DNA of 64,000 bases, taken from the NCBI RefSeq assembly GCF_044464525.1, contig NZ_JBIQLE010000005.1, positions 112,840-176,839 on the forward strand, written 5' to 3'. The notes below the pieces were generated by a model. The model made no database searches. It had not been told where the DNA came from and saw only the letters and a list, made by a program, of their open reading frames with translations. How positions within the stretch are numbered: the stretch's first letter is position 1; each line of letters begins with the position of its first letter. Source of the stretch: Pusillimonas sp044464525 (GTDB taxonomy: Bacteria; Pseudomonadota; Gammaproteobacteria; Burkholderiales; Burkholderiaceae_B). Made by a program: the position numbers and the translations under genes. Below are positions 26,501 through 34,612 of this stretch, piece after piece.

Positions 26501-26662
26501 GGCGCCGGCCATGCGCGCATTGACGGAGATCATCGGAAAATCAATCTCCGGCAGCGGTGCAACCGGCAGCAGACGATAGGCGAGCACACCGGTAAGCACG
26601 AACGCGATGCACAGCAACGTCGTGGTAACCGGCCGAACGATGAACAAGGTCAGCCATTTCAT
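23543..26662 (-). CDS. mdtC: RND multidrug efflux pump subunit, MdtC/MuxC type
   Basis: The 1039-residue inner-membrane transporter has the HAE1 layout: twelve membrane segments and two large periplasmic loops. The start is MKWLTLFIVRPVTTTLL. TM4 carries the proton-relay Asp pair in GFVVDDAIVVLENI. It is adjacent to a second, different RND pump, as in MdtABC and MuxABC, where the two pumps assemble as a heterotrimer; by order and resemblance this is the MdtC partner. Its ATG overlaps the mdtB stop (ATGA). Confidence 0.92.
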   Translation of the reverse strand: MKWLTLFIVRPVTTTLLCIAFVLTGVLAYRLLPVAPLPEIDFPMISVNARMAGASPETMASSVAMPLEQALGSIAGLSEMSSRSSEGSTNITLMFDMDRDINSAARDVQAAINEARAMLPSGLRNNPTYNKVNPSSAPIMVLALTSDIATQGQLYDLASTVIAQKLSQVTGVGEVTVGGSSLPAVRVSLNPQALTSAGVSLDEVRAALSNANTLRPNGIVENDRHHWQVLSSPQMTRAEQYAPLIVAWRDGAPIRLSDVANVQDSVEELYNVGYFNDKRAVLLIVRRQPDANIIETVDAIRAQLPVFQAMAPAHVNLTVAQDRTPSIRASLHEAELTLVIAVILVVLVVLLFLRNLRAALIPSIVVPASLITTFSLMWWFGFSLNNISIMALIVATGFVVDDAIVVLENISRHIERGMPPFRAAVRGVREVGFTVMAMSVSLVAVFIPILLMGDLLGRLFREFAVTLTAAIMVSLLLSLILTPMMCSRLLKPSVRAGRQQSGAGLFFQRVGDRFWRGYRSSLDWALRHSRFMLLILFATIGLNVYLYSVVPKSFFPQQDTGQLMGFFRVDQGTSFQAAQPKLEKFRRILLEDPAIGSVTAFMGGRGGSTSSFMMIQLKPLDQRTETAMEVVNRLRPRFSSEPGARLTLIPEQDLRGAGRRGSGSYDYTLMASELPLLQEWVSKLRAAMATLPELVDVEDGIEDKAQRVELVIDRDTATRLGVDMSLVATTLNNAFSQRQVSVIYGPLNQYHVVMAVDPRYARDVESLKQVQLITADGNRVPLAAFARFESGNAPTSVRHEGLLAAENTSFNLAPGVSLEEAVEAIEQAVARIGLPSDQIQAGFLGDAQALQKAVQQQPWLILAALVTMYIVLGILYESYIHPITILSTLPSAGIGALLALQLLGHEFSLIALIGVFLLIGIVKKNAIMMVDFALQAERQRKLSTRDAIYEACLVRFRPIMMTTISALVGALPLIFATGAGVEIRQPLGITIAGGLILSQMLTLYTTPVVYLYLDRLRLWTERRRRPRSTNTPLADGPHD

Positions 26663-29600
26663 GGCGATGCCTCGCCAATGCCGCTACGCCGGCGCCGGCC
26701 CACCGAATAACGGCGCGCCAGGCGATCGAACATCAAGTAGATGACCGGCGTCGTGAACAAGGTAAGCAACTGGCTGCAGAGCAACCCACCCACCATGACA
26801 AGGCCAAGGGGCTGGCGCAGCTCGGAACCCGCGCCCGTGGACAGCATGAGGGGCAACGCGGCGAACAGCGCCGCCAGCGTCGTCATGAGAATGGGTCGAA
26901 AACGCAGCAGCGCCGCCTCGTGGATGGCCTCGCGCGGCGCAAGCCCGCGCCGCCGCTCTGCATCCAGGGCGAAGTCGATCATCATGATCGCGTTCTTCTT
27001 GACGATGCCGATCAGCAAAATGATTCCGATGATGCCGATCATGTCCAGAGCCTTGCCTGTGATGAGCAAAGCCAGCAATGCGCCGATGGCCGCCGATGGC
27101 AGCGTCGACAGAATCGTGACCGGATGAATATAGCTTTCGTAAAGAACGCCCAGCACGATATACATGGCGACGACGGCTGCCAGCATCAGCCACAAGGTAC
27201 TGGCCAACGAGGCCTCGAAGGCCCGCGCCGCGCCCTGGAATTTCATTTCCACCGTAGCCGGCATATCGAGCTGAGCCTGCACCTCGGTAATGGCGTCGAC
27301 AGCGTCCGACAGCGCCACGCCGGGGGCCAGATTGAAAGACATGGTGGTGGCCGGAAACTGCCCCAGGCGCTCGATGGAGAGCAGGCCGGCTTGCACAGTG
27401 GCAGTGACGACGCCGCTTAGCGGCGTCATGTCGCCAGACGCGGTGCGTACATAGATATGATCAAGCGCCGCCGGGTTGCGCCGATATGCTTCATCCACCT
27501 CAAGCACCACTCGGTACTGTGCGGATTGCGTAAATATCGTTGAGATCAAGCGCTGGCCAAATGCGTCGTAAAGCGCCTCGTCAATGGCCGCAGCCGTGAT
27601 GCCCAAGCGGGCCGCCTTGTCTCGGTCTATCGCCAACACCGTCTGCAAGCCGCCGGATTGCTGATCATGGGTTACGTCTTCCAGCTGCGGCAGCTGACGC
27701 ATGGCCTCTTCCAGGCGCGGCGCCCACTCCAGCAGCATCTCCCGATCAGGGTCTGACAAGGACATCTGATATTGGGTGCGGCTTACGCGGTCTTCGATCG
27801 TAAGGTCCTGAACCGGCTGCATGTACACACGTATGTCCGGTATGCGGGCCAATTCCTCGTTCAGGCGGCGTATTATGCGCTCGGCATTTTCATCACGGTC
27901 GGAAAGCGGCTTAAGGGCGATCTGCATGCGGCCGGTGTTGAGCGTGGCATTTTGGCCGTCGATGCCGATGAACGACGAGACCGTGTCGACGGCAGGGTCC
28001 TGCAATATCACCCGCACCGCTTCCTTCTGGCGTTCGGCCATGGCGTTGAAGGAAACCGTGGCCGGCGCCTGGCTGATGGCCTGGATAAGCCCAGTGTCCT
28101 GCTGCGGGAAGAACCCCTTGGGCACCAAAGCGTACAGCAGTGCGGTCAGCAAAAGCGTGCCCAGGGCCACCCACAGGGTCAGGCGCTGGTGCGACAGCAC
28201 CCAGATCAGGCCCCGGTCGTAGGCGGCCACCAGACGGTCAAGGGTATCCCCCAACCAGCGCTGAAAGCGGCTATGCGTCTGCTCGGACTCCGCCTTCAAC
28301 AGGCGAGCGCACATCATGGGCGTGAGGGTCAGGGAAATGCCCAGCGAAAGCAATATGGCAACCGCCAGCGTAATCGCAAATTCACTGAACAACCTTCCGA
28401 TAACGTCGCTCATGAACAGCAGGGGGATCAGCACGGCGATCAAGGAAAGGGTCAACGACACCAAGGTGAAGCTGATTTGCGCCGCGCCTTTCAGGGCGGC
28501 TTGCATGGCGCTCTCGCCTTCTTCGATATGTCGAGCGATATTCTCGATCATGACGATGGCGTCATCGACCACGAAACCGGTGGCAATGGTCAGCGCCATC
28601 AGCGTCAGGTTGTTGACGCTGAACCCCGCCAGATACATGATGGCGAAAGTGCCTACCAAGGATAGCGGCACGACCACACTGGGTATGAAGGTGGCTGTCC
28701 AGCTACGCAAAAAGGCAAAGGTAACCAGCACCACCAGCGCAATGGCCAGCAACATCTCGATCTGGACGTGGTTTACCGAATCGCGGATTGTCTGCGTGCG
28801 ATCGGTCGCAACACTCACGTCCACCCCTATCGGCAAGGCCTGCCGCAACGAGGGCAGCAGTTCCTTCACCCTGTCGACTACCTCGATAACGTTGGCGCCC
28901 GGTTGACGCTGGATGTTCAGAAGGATGGCGGGCTCGTCGCCCAGCCAGGCCGCTTGGCGGACGTTTTCGGCCCCCTTGCCGGCCACCGCCACATCGCGCA
29001 GCCGCAACGTGGCGCCATCTTCGTAGGCCAGGATCAACGCCTCGTAGTCTGCGATCGAGCGCAATTGATCGTTTGCATTAATGGTGGTCGAGCGCTCGGG
29101 GCCATCGAGATTGCCCTTGGGCTGATTGACGTTCGCCGACGTGATCGCGCCGCGCAGGTCGGAAAGCGTCAGGCCCCGAGCAGCCAGCGCCTGCGGATTG
29201 GCCTGAATCCGTACGGCGGGCCGCTGGCCGCCCGCAATGCTGACCAAGCCTACTCCCGAAATCTGGGAAAGCTTCTGGGCGACGCGTATGTCGATCAGGT
29301 CGCGCACCTCGTACAGGGGCAAGGTGGGCGACGTTACCGCCAAAGTGATGACCGGGGTGTCGGCCGGATTCACCTTGTTGTAAACGGGCGGCGCGGGCAG
29401 ATCGTTGGGCAGCAGGTTGGACGCCGCATTGATCGCCGCCTGTACCTCTTGCTCTGCCACATCCAGGGCGAGTTCCAGATCGAACTGCAAAGTGATGGAA
29501 GACAGGCCGCCCGAACTCGTGGAAGTCATCTGGATCAGGCCCGGCATCTGCCCGAACTGGCGCTCAAGCGGCGACGTGACGAGGGCCGCCATGACGTCCG

Positions 29601-29766
29601 GGCTGGCGCCGGGATACTCGGTGCTGACCTGTATGGTGGGATAGTCCACCTCGGGCAGCGCCGACACGGGCAACATGCGGTAAGCCAGCAAGCCCGCGAT
29701 CAGCAACGCCACCATGGTTAGCGTGGTGGCCACCGGACGAAGAATGAAAAGGCGTGAGAAGTTCAT
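26659..29766 (-). CDS. mdtB: RND multidrug efflux pump subunit, MdtB/MuxB type
   Basis: The 1035-residue RND transporter begins MNFSRLFILRPVATTLTMVA and has the TM4 proton-relay motif GFVVDDAIVMIENI. It resembles MdtB/MuxB, the subunit present in two copies in the MdtB2C trimer, and is coupled to mdtC by a four-base overlap. In characterised systems it drives export of novobiocin, bile salts or aromatic compounds; the substrates here are unknown. The membrane-fusion protein gene lies 24 bases upstream. Confidence 0.92.
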   Translation of the reverse strand: MNFSRLFILRPVATTLTMVALLIAGLLAYRMLPVSALPEVDYPTIQVSTEYPGASPDVMAALVTSPLERQFGQMPGLIQMTSTSSGGLSSITLQFDLELALDVAEQEVQAAINAASNLLPNDLPAPPVYNKVNPADTPVITLAVTSPTLPLYEVRDLIDIRVAQKLSQISGVGLVSIAGGQRPAVRIQANPQALAARGLTLSDLRGAITSANVNQPKGNLDGPERSTTINANDQLRSIADYEALILAYEDGATLRLRDVAVAGKGAENVRQAAWLGDEPAILLNIQRQPGANVIEVVDRVKELLPSLRQALPIGVDVSVATDRTQTIRDSVNHVQIEMLLAIALVVLVTFAFLRSWTATFIPSVVVPLSLVGTFAIMYLAGFSVNNLTLMALTIATGFVVDDAIVMIENIARHIEEGESAMQAALKGAAQISFTLVSLTLSLIAVLIPLLFMSDVIGRLFSEFAITLAVAILLSLGISLTLTPMMCARLLKAESEQTHSRFQRWLGDTLDRLVAAYDRGLIWVLSHQRLTLWVALGTLLLTALLYALVPKGFFPQQDTGLIQAISQAPATVSFNAMAERQKEAVRVILQDPAVDTVSSFIGIDGQNATLNTGRMQIALKPLSDRDENAERIIRRLNEELARIPDIRVYMQPVQDLTIEDRVSRTQYQMSLSDPDREMLLEWAPRLEEAMRQLPQLEDVTHDQQSGGLQTVLAIDRDKAARLGITAAAIDEALYDAFGQRLISTIFTQSAQYRVVLEVDEAYRRNPAALDHIYVRTASGDMTPLSGVVTATVQAGLLSIERLGQFPATTMSFNLAPGVALSDAVDAITEVQAQLDMPATVEMKFQGAARAFEASLASTLWLMLAAVVAMYIVLGVLYESYIHPVTILSTLPSAAIGALLALLITGKALDMIGIIGIILLIGIVKKNAIMMIDFALDAERRRGLAPREAIHEAALLRFRPILMTTLAALFAALPLMLSTGAGSELRQPLGLVMVGGLLCSQLLTLFTTPVIYLMFDRLARRYSVGRRRRSGIGEASP

Positions 29767-29790
29767 GGCGAAAATGTCGGGCCGCTAGCG

Positions 29791-31047
29791 CTAATGCGGC
29801 GAACCCGCTCCGGGCCCGCCTGTTCGTCCGCCCAGCACGGGGGCGGGCCGCGCCGCTTCTTCTGACCCGGTGATTATTTCGACCTTGGAACCCTCACGCA
29901 GGCGGTCAACCCCTTCGGTGACCAGGCGCGCTCCGGCTTCCAGCCCGCTTTCGACCGCCACCCGATCGCCGTCCACTGTGCCGGTGACAATGCGTTGAAT
30001 CTGAACCGTATCCGCCTCGTCCAGCGTATAGGCGAAGGCCCCCTGCGAGCCCTGCTGCACGGCTGCCGCCGGGACCACCAACGCAGGCCGGCCGGTGCGC
30101 ACTTTCAGGCGCACATTGACGAACTGATTCGGAAAAAGAGTTTCGTCCTGGTTCTCGAAGCGTGCCTTGAGCTTGAGGGTGCCGGTCGCGACGTCGATCT
30201 GGTTGTCCATTGACTCGAGCACGCCGGTTGCCAGCTTGCGCGTATCAGTACTGTCGTAGACGTCAACCTCGAGCCTTGTGCCCTGCCTGAACTGTTCCAG
30301 CACTTCGGGCAGGCGAGCCTGCGGCAAAGTAAACACCACGGATATTGGCTGCGTCTGGGTGAGTACGACCAGCCCCTCGGTGCCGCCGGACGAGATCAGA
30401 TTGCCCTGATCGACTTGGCGCAGGCCCAGTCGGCCGTCCATGGGTGCGACGATCTCGGTAAAGCTAAGCTGCAGCCTGGCATCATCGACGGCCGCCTGAT
30501 CGCTTTTTTGAGAACCCAGGTACTGCTGGACGAGCGCTGCCTGGGCATCGACTTGTTGCCTGGCAATGGAATTTTGCTTGAACAAGAGTTGATAGCGCTG
30601 CAAGTCGCGCTGTGCGTTTTCCAGTTGCGCCTGATTCTGCCTTTGCTGTCCCAGCGCCTGATCAAGCTGTATCTGGTAGGAACGCGGGTCGATGCGAGCC
30701 AACAAATCGCCCTTCTCTACTTTTTGTCCATCGTCAAAGAGAATCTCTTGCAGTTCGCCATCGACACGGGCTCGCACGGTTACCGTGTTATACGCCGTGA
30801 CCGTGCCTATCGCGCGATAAACGACGTCAATCGTGCTGTCTTGGGCCGTGGCGATACGCACAGGCACCGGCGCCCCCATCCGGCCCGACATGAAGGGGTT
30901 GCCTGCGCCCGGCTGGGCTGCCGGCCCTGGCTTTGAATCGGCGCCCCAATACCAATAGGCAGCTGCGGCCAACATCACGATGGACAACACCCACCACCAC
31001 GGACGGGCAATGCGTCGCCCGCCTGTCTCGGGACGCGAATCCGACAT
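29791..31047 (-). CDS. mdtA: RND efflux membrane-fusion protein, MdtA/MuxA type
   Basis: The 418-residue periplasmic adaptor has one N-terminal membrane anchor (PWWWVLSIVMLAAAAYWYW), then the lipoyl/hairpin/beta-barrel order of the HlyD/AcrA class: a lipoyl half near TVRARVDGELQEI, a Gln-rich coiled coil at about 130-200, and the second lipoyl half SFTEIVAPMDGRLGL. The Gly- and Pro-rich tail is variable. It links the two pumps to the outer-membrane channel. The operon begins here, 121 bases after zapD on the same strand; no regulator is adjacent. Confidence 0.92.
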   Translation of the reverse strand: MSDSRPETGGRRIARPWWWVLSIVMLAAAAYWYWGADSKPGPAAQPGAGNPFMSGRMGAPVPVRIATAQDSTIDVVYRAIGTVTAYNTVTVRARVDGELQEILFDDGQKVEKGDLLARIDPRSYQIQLDQALGQQRQNQAQLENAQRDLQRYQLLFKQNSIARQQVDAQAALVQQYLGSQKSDQAAVDDARLQLSFTEIVAPMDGRLGLRQVDQGNLISSGGTEGLVVLTQTQPISVVFTLPQARLPEVLEQFRQGTRLEVDVYDSTDTRKLATGVLESMDNQIDVATGTLKLKARFENQDETLFPNQFVNVRLKVRTGRPALVVPAAAVQQGSQGAFAYTLDEADTVQIQRIVTGTVDGDRVAVESGLEAGARLVTEGVDRLREGSKVEIITGSEEAARPAPVLGGRTGGPGAGSPH

Positions 31048-31168
31048 GCAAAGTTCTCCAATGGAAAATCAAGCCGCTATTGTCGCCAATTCCGCCCCGG
31101 GCGCGAACAAAAAATAGTCAAATGAAATCGACCGCAACAACTTTCCCGAAAGACCCGGCACGGTTGGA

Positions 31169-31921
31169 TCAGAGGTTGCAGCGCGCCAGCTGGAAGGTAA
31201 TGTCGCGTGTGACCGGCTGGGGCTTGAGCTCGTTGTCCTGGGTCGAGAAACGAATCCAGATGACATATTTGTTGGCGCTCATTTCGGGGAACACCCCCAG
31301 ATCGGCATCTATCCAGGTACGCAGCAATTGATACGTTTTGCCCGTGAGCATTTCCTGGTAGGCCCCTTGCTTGGCCTCAAGCGTTTCGATGTCGCTGGAA
31401 TCGCGCAGCATGCGCAATATCAGGGCCAACCCGCTATACAGGGGAAGAAAAGGGCTGATCCAGTTTTTTAGATCGTGTACCCGGGTTTCGTGGGGCTTGA
31501 TCTGCCAGGCATAGTAAGACGGGATGTCGGCGGGCGACGAGCCGCCTGGCACGGCAAGGCGGCCGCGCAAACTGGCCAGCCATTCGTTGTCGCGCAAGCC
31601 CTGGCCAATACGGCCTTGCGCGCCAAGCGCTGCGGTGGAATCCTGAATTTCAGCGAGCATGGTATCGAGCGCGCCGGCGTCGACACCCGGATGCCGGCGC
31701 AGGCCGCTAAGCGAGACGCGCTGGCGCTCGAGGTCTTGCAGCACCGAGCCGCGCAAGTCGGTACGCTCGGAAACCTCGAGCAGGTCGAACAGGGTATCGA
31801 GAGCTATCTGATGATGGTGGACATCGGGGCCGTCGGCAAAGTAAAAGAGCCTGCCAAACAAATGCTCGACCCGGAGCAGAGTCCTAACGCGTTCGTTGCA
31901 AGGATATTCATAAAGAATCAC
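31169..31921 (-). CDS. zapD: Cell division protein ZapD
   Basis: ZapD crosslinks FtsZ filaments at the division ring. The best start is GTG at 31921, giving VILYEYPCNERVRTLLRVEH and 250 residues against 247 in E. coli. Family hallmarks are RVRTLLRVEHLF at the start, GRIGQGLRDNEWL and LRGRLAVPGG in the middle, and a C-terminal DITFQLARC. The ribosome-binding site (AAAAGG) is distant, so translation may depend on the coaE gene 22 bases upstream. The coaE-zapD neighbourhood is conserved in Proteobacteria. Confidence 0.93.
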   Translation of the reverse strand: MILYEYPCNERVRTLLRVEHLFGRLFYFADGPDVHHHQIALDTLFDLLEVSERTDLRGSVLQDLERQRVSLSGLRRHPGVDAGALDTMLAEIQDSTAALGAQGRIGQGLRDNEWLASLRGRLAVPGGSSPADIPSYYAWQIKPHETRVHDLKNWISPFLPLYSGLALILRMLRDSSDIETLEAKQGAYQEMLTGKTYQLLRTWIDADLGVFPEMSANKYVIWIRFSTQDNELKPQPVTRDITFQLARCNL

Positions 31922-31943
31922 GCGACCAGTAACCTTTTGGTGG

Positions 31944-32579
31944 TTAGTACACTTCGTCCTTTCCGCTGGAGTCGCGCCTGGATGCCAACTCGCACCAGGC
32001 ATCGTGCAGCGCCCGCGAGCGCGCCTCGAGTTCGTCCAACGTGGTGTTGCCATCGTTGAGCACGATGTCGTCGGCAGCGGCCAGACGAGTTTCGCGACCA
32101 GCCTGCACCGCCATGATACGCTCAATAGCCTCTTGCGTCAGCCCGCTGCGGCTCTGCACACGTGCTATTTGCGTGGCTGGATCGCAATCGACGACGCAGA
32201 TACGGTCGACCTTGTCGCGCCAGCGGCCCGACTCGACCAGCAAAGGAACTACGAACACAAGATAGCATCCCTTCGCACGTAGCGCCTGCTCGCGTGTAAC
32301 CTGCCCTATCATTGGGTGAACAATGGCTTCGAGCCGCAGCCGCGCGCCGGAATCTCGAAAAACAAGCTCGCGCATGGCTTGCCGGTCAAGCGAACCGTCG
32401 GGCGCGATAACAGCCGGCCCAAACTCGCCGCGGATCGGGTCGATGGCCGCGCCGCCCGATGCCGTCAAGTCGTGGGCAATAACGTCGGTGTCGACTATTG
32501 ACGCCCCCCACGAGGCGAAAAAGTCGGCCACCTTCGATTTTCCCGAACCAATACCGCCCGTCAAACCTATCTTCAACAT
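31944..32579 (-). CDS. coaE: Dephospho-CoA kinase CoaE
   Basis: CoaE phosphorylates the ribose 3'-OH of dephospho-CoA, the last step of CoA synthesis. From the ATG at 32579 (MLKIGLTGG) the protein has 211 residues, usual for the family; a start farther left in frame would add 21 unlikely residues. The P-loop is GLTGGIGSGKS, followed by the substrate region ASIVDTDVIAHDLT and a lid with VVPLLVESGRW. panC, another gene of the same cofactor pathway, lies 1.1 kb away on the same strand. Confidence 0.96.
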   Translation of the reverse strand: MLKIGLTGGIGSGKSKVADFFASWGASIVDTDVIAHDLTASGGAAIDPIRGEFGPAVIAPDGSLDRQAMRELVFRDSGARLRLEAIVHPMIGQVTREQALRAKGCYLVFVVPLLVESGRWRDKVDRICVVDCDPATQIARVQSRSGLTQEAIERIMAVQAGRETRLAAADDIVLNDGNTTLDELEARSRALHDAWCELASRRDSSGKDEVY

Positions 32580-32730
32580 GGGACAAAACCCCAATCGGCA
32601 AAACTGCAAATTTACCCCAGACAGCCCCATTCGGGCGACCATAGCCTGTTAAGATAGCCGTGAATTCCATCGAACGGGCCGGCGTCAAAGGCGCGCGGCG
32701 CCCTTTACCAATCACTGACAAGATACCGCC

Positions 32731-33405
32731 ATGCCAGCCGCATCCAAAAAACGTGTTTGCTTGAACTTGCAGATCGGCCGCATAGTGGCCTGCGCAGCGT
32801 TATTGGCCTTGGCCGGTTGCGCCGCACAGCAAGAGGCCGGCCGCTACCAGCAAGCCCCGGAATCCACTCTAACCGACGCCCAGGCTCAAGCAAGGGGCCG
32901 TGGCACCAGCCTCGCCCCCGCGCAAATTCAGCTTGGGTTCGGTGAAGACGCTGCTCAGCGCGAAGCCCAGCCACCCGCCACCGAGCCTCAACAAGCCAAC
33001 AAGGCGGCCATTGCCGCCCAGGCTCGGCCATTGCGCGAAGCCAAGACGTTTTTGGGTACGCTGCCTTGCCTGCTGGGCGGCGCTTGCGAAGCCAGTCGCG
33101 TAACGCTTACGCTGGCGCCCAACGGGCAATGGAGGGCGCGCTCTCAACCTCTGGCGGCCGGCGCCGCGGCAACCACAACACAGCAGGGATGCTGGGAAGT
33201 TACCGGAACCGCACCCTGGCGCATCCGGCTTAGCCCCGGCGCAAGTGAATCATCGACAGCCAGCTTCAGCTTCGTGAATGACAACATACTGCGGGTGAAT
33301 TCAGTCAATGACCACCAGCCATTATTGGATTACCACCTGACCCGCCAGGCGGACATCGACGGCATCGAAGAGCTCAATGCCGCCGCAGCCCCCGCCTGCG
33401 ATTAA
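32731..33405 (+). CDS. NlpE-like outer-membrane lipoprotein (putative)
   Basis: The 224-residue protein has a signal peptide with lipobox LAGC (Cys30), so it is a predicted lipoprotein. After a Gln/Ala-rich linker of about 70 residues, residues 105-210 begin TFLGTLPCLLGGACEASRVT and continue with TLTLAPNGQW, resembling the small beta-barrel of the NlpE N-terminal domain, where the family has a CxxC pair in PCADC. Here the two cysteines are five residues apart instead of two. NlpE senses envelope and copper stress; that role is only suggested. It diverges from coaE and ends in a four-base overlap with the small LuxR-type gene. Confidence 0.65.
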   Translation: MPAASKKRVCLNLQIGRIVACAALLALAGCAAQQEAGRYQQAPESTLTDAQAQARGRGTSLAPAQIQLGFGEDAAQREAQPPATEPQQANKAAIAAQARPLREAKTFLGTLPCLLGGACEASRVTLTLAPNGQWRARSQPLAAGAAATTTQQGCWEVTGTAPWRIRLSPGASESSTASFSFVNDNILRVNSVNDHQPLLDYHLTRQADIDGIEELNAAAAPACD

Positions 33406-33617
33406 ATGCCGGCCACGCGGCGCGCCAGCTCTACCGCGTTGCGTACCTGCAGCTTTTGAAAGCATCGGGCTCGGTGAGCCTCGATGGTGCGTTGTGAAAC
33501 GCCCAGCTCGGCGGCGATGATCTTGTTGGGCATACCCATGGCCACATATTGCATGACGTCGCGTTCGCGCGGCGTCAATGTCGAAAGCAGGGTGTTGATC
33601 GAAGGATGGTGTGTCAT
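33402..33617 (-). CDS. Stand-alone LuxR/GerE-type HTH protein
   Basis: From the ATG at 33617, behind GGGGAG, this encodes only 71 residues. Nearly all are one GerE helix-turn-helix: LTPRERDVMQYVAMGMPNKI, then AAELGVSQRTIEAHRARC and VRNAVELARR. There is no receiver or ligand domain, unlike most FixJ/NarL proteins. Such single-domain proteins can act as constitutive regulators or rely on partners. A longer open frame to 33722 lacks any domain-like sequence. Its target is unknown; the palindrome upstream and the panC gene are the nearest candidates. Confidence 0.8.
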   Translation of the reverse strand: MTHHPSINTLLSTLTPRERDVMQYVAMGMPNKIIAAELGVSQRTIEAHRARCFQKLQVRNAVELARRVAGI

Positions 33618-33657
33618 GTCTCCCCTCTTTTTGTAATAAAAGTGAAGGGATTCTGTC

Positions 33658-33673
33658 ATATATTGCAATATAT
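33658..33673. promoter_or_regulatory. AT-rich 16-bp palindrome upstream of the small HTH gene
   Basis: ATATATTGCAATATAT is a perfect palindrome 41 bases before the small LuxR-type gene. A second inverted repeat, CTGTCA-TTTC-TGACAG, follows at about 33679-33694. Both are plausible regulator or promoter sites for the HTH gene; neither matches a site I can name. Confidence 0.45.
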
Positions 33674-33730
33674 TGCGCCTGTCATTTCTGACAGATTCAG
33701 TCCACTGAGGATGTCGCCGCACAATAACCG

Positions 33731-34585
33731 CTAGGTGCGATATTGCAACTCGAGATTATCGATCAAGCGCGTGGACCCCAACTTTGCAGCGGCCAGGGCC
33801 ACCAGCGGTTCGCCCGCCCGTATTTCTTCAGACGTGGGCACACCTAAATCGCGCTGCCGCCGAACCGAAAGATAATCCACCTGCCAGCCCCGGCGTGACA
33901 GTTCGGCCCTGGCCTGGCCCTCAAGCTCTGCTTGGTCATCACAGCCCTGTTCCAGCCGCTCTTGAATCTGCCGCAACTTGGCATACAAGTGCGGCGCTTC
34001 GGCTCGTTCGGTTTCTGAAAGATAGACGTTGCGCGATGACAATGCCAGTCCGTCGTCGGCGCGCACGGTTTCATGGGCCAGGATATTGACGGGAAGCTGG
34101 AACTGGCGGCACATGCGGCGCACCACCATCAATTGCTGGTAATCTTTTTTGCCGAATACGGCTACCCGGGGCTGCACACATGAAAACAGCTTCAGCACGA
34201 CCGTGCCGACGCCGGTAAAGAAGCCAGGCCTGGACTCGCCTTCCAGTATGCCGCCCAGATCGCTTGGAGGCTGGATCTGGAAGCTTTGCGGCTCGGGGTA
34301 CATTTCGCTTTCGCGAGGAGCGAACAGAACATAGACATCGCGCTCACGCTCAAGCTTTTCGATGTCGGACGCCAAAGTACGCGGATACCGATCAAAGTCT
34401 TCGTTGGGACCGAACTGCAGGCGATTGACGAAAATACTGGCCACCACCGGGCTGCCATGCTGGCGGGCCAGCTTCATCAGCGCAAGATGACCCGCGTGCA
34501 AATTGCCCATGGTGGGCACGAAGGACACATGCAGCTGTCCGCGCAACTGGTCGCGCAATTCTTCGATTGTGTGTACGACTTTCAA
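33731..34585 (-). CDS. panC: Pantoate--beta-alanine ligase PanC
   Basis: PanC joins pantoate and beta-alanine with ATP to make pantothenate. The 284-residue protein has all family motifs: PTMGNLHAGHLAL (HxGH class), FGKKDYQQL and the KMSKS-like VRADDGLALSSRN. It lies 27 bases behind scpA on the same strand, probably in one transcript with DUF3460 and scpA. The other pantothenate genes are not visible here. Confidence 0.97.
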   Translation of the reverse strand: MKVVHTIEELRDQLRGQLHVSFVPTMGNLHAGHLALMKLARQHGSPVVASIFVNRLQFGPNEDFDRYPRTLASDIEKLERERDVYVLFAPRESEMYPEPQSFQIQPPSDLGGILEGESRPGFFTGVGTVVLKLFSCVQPRVAVFGKKDYQQLMVVRRMCRQFQLPVNILAHETVRADDGLALSSRNVYLSETERAEAPHLYAKLRQIQERLEQGCDDQAELEGQARAELSRRGWQVDYLSVRRQRDLGVPTSEEIRAGEPLVALAAAKLGSTRLIDNLELQYRT

Positions 34586-34612
34586 GAAGGTCTCCGTCAG
34601 GCACGGCTGCGC

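Noticed and set aside
33618..33722. Longer start for the small LuxR-type protein
   Set aside because: The added residues show no domain and span the palindromes; the ATG at 33617 has a good ribosome-binding site.
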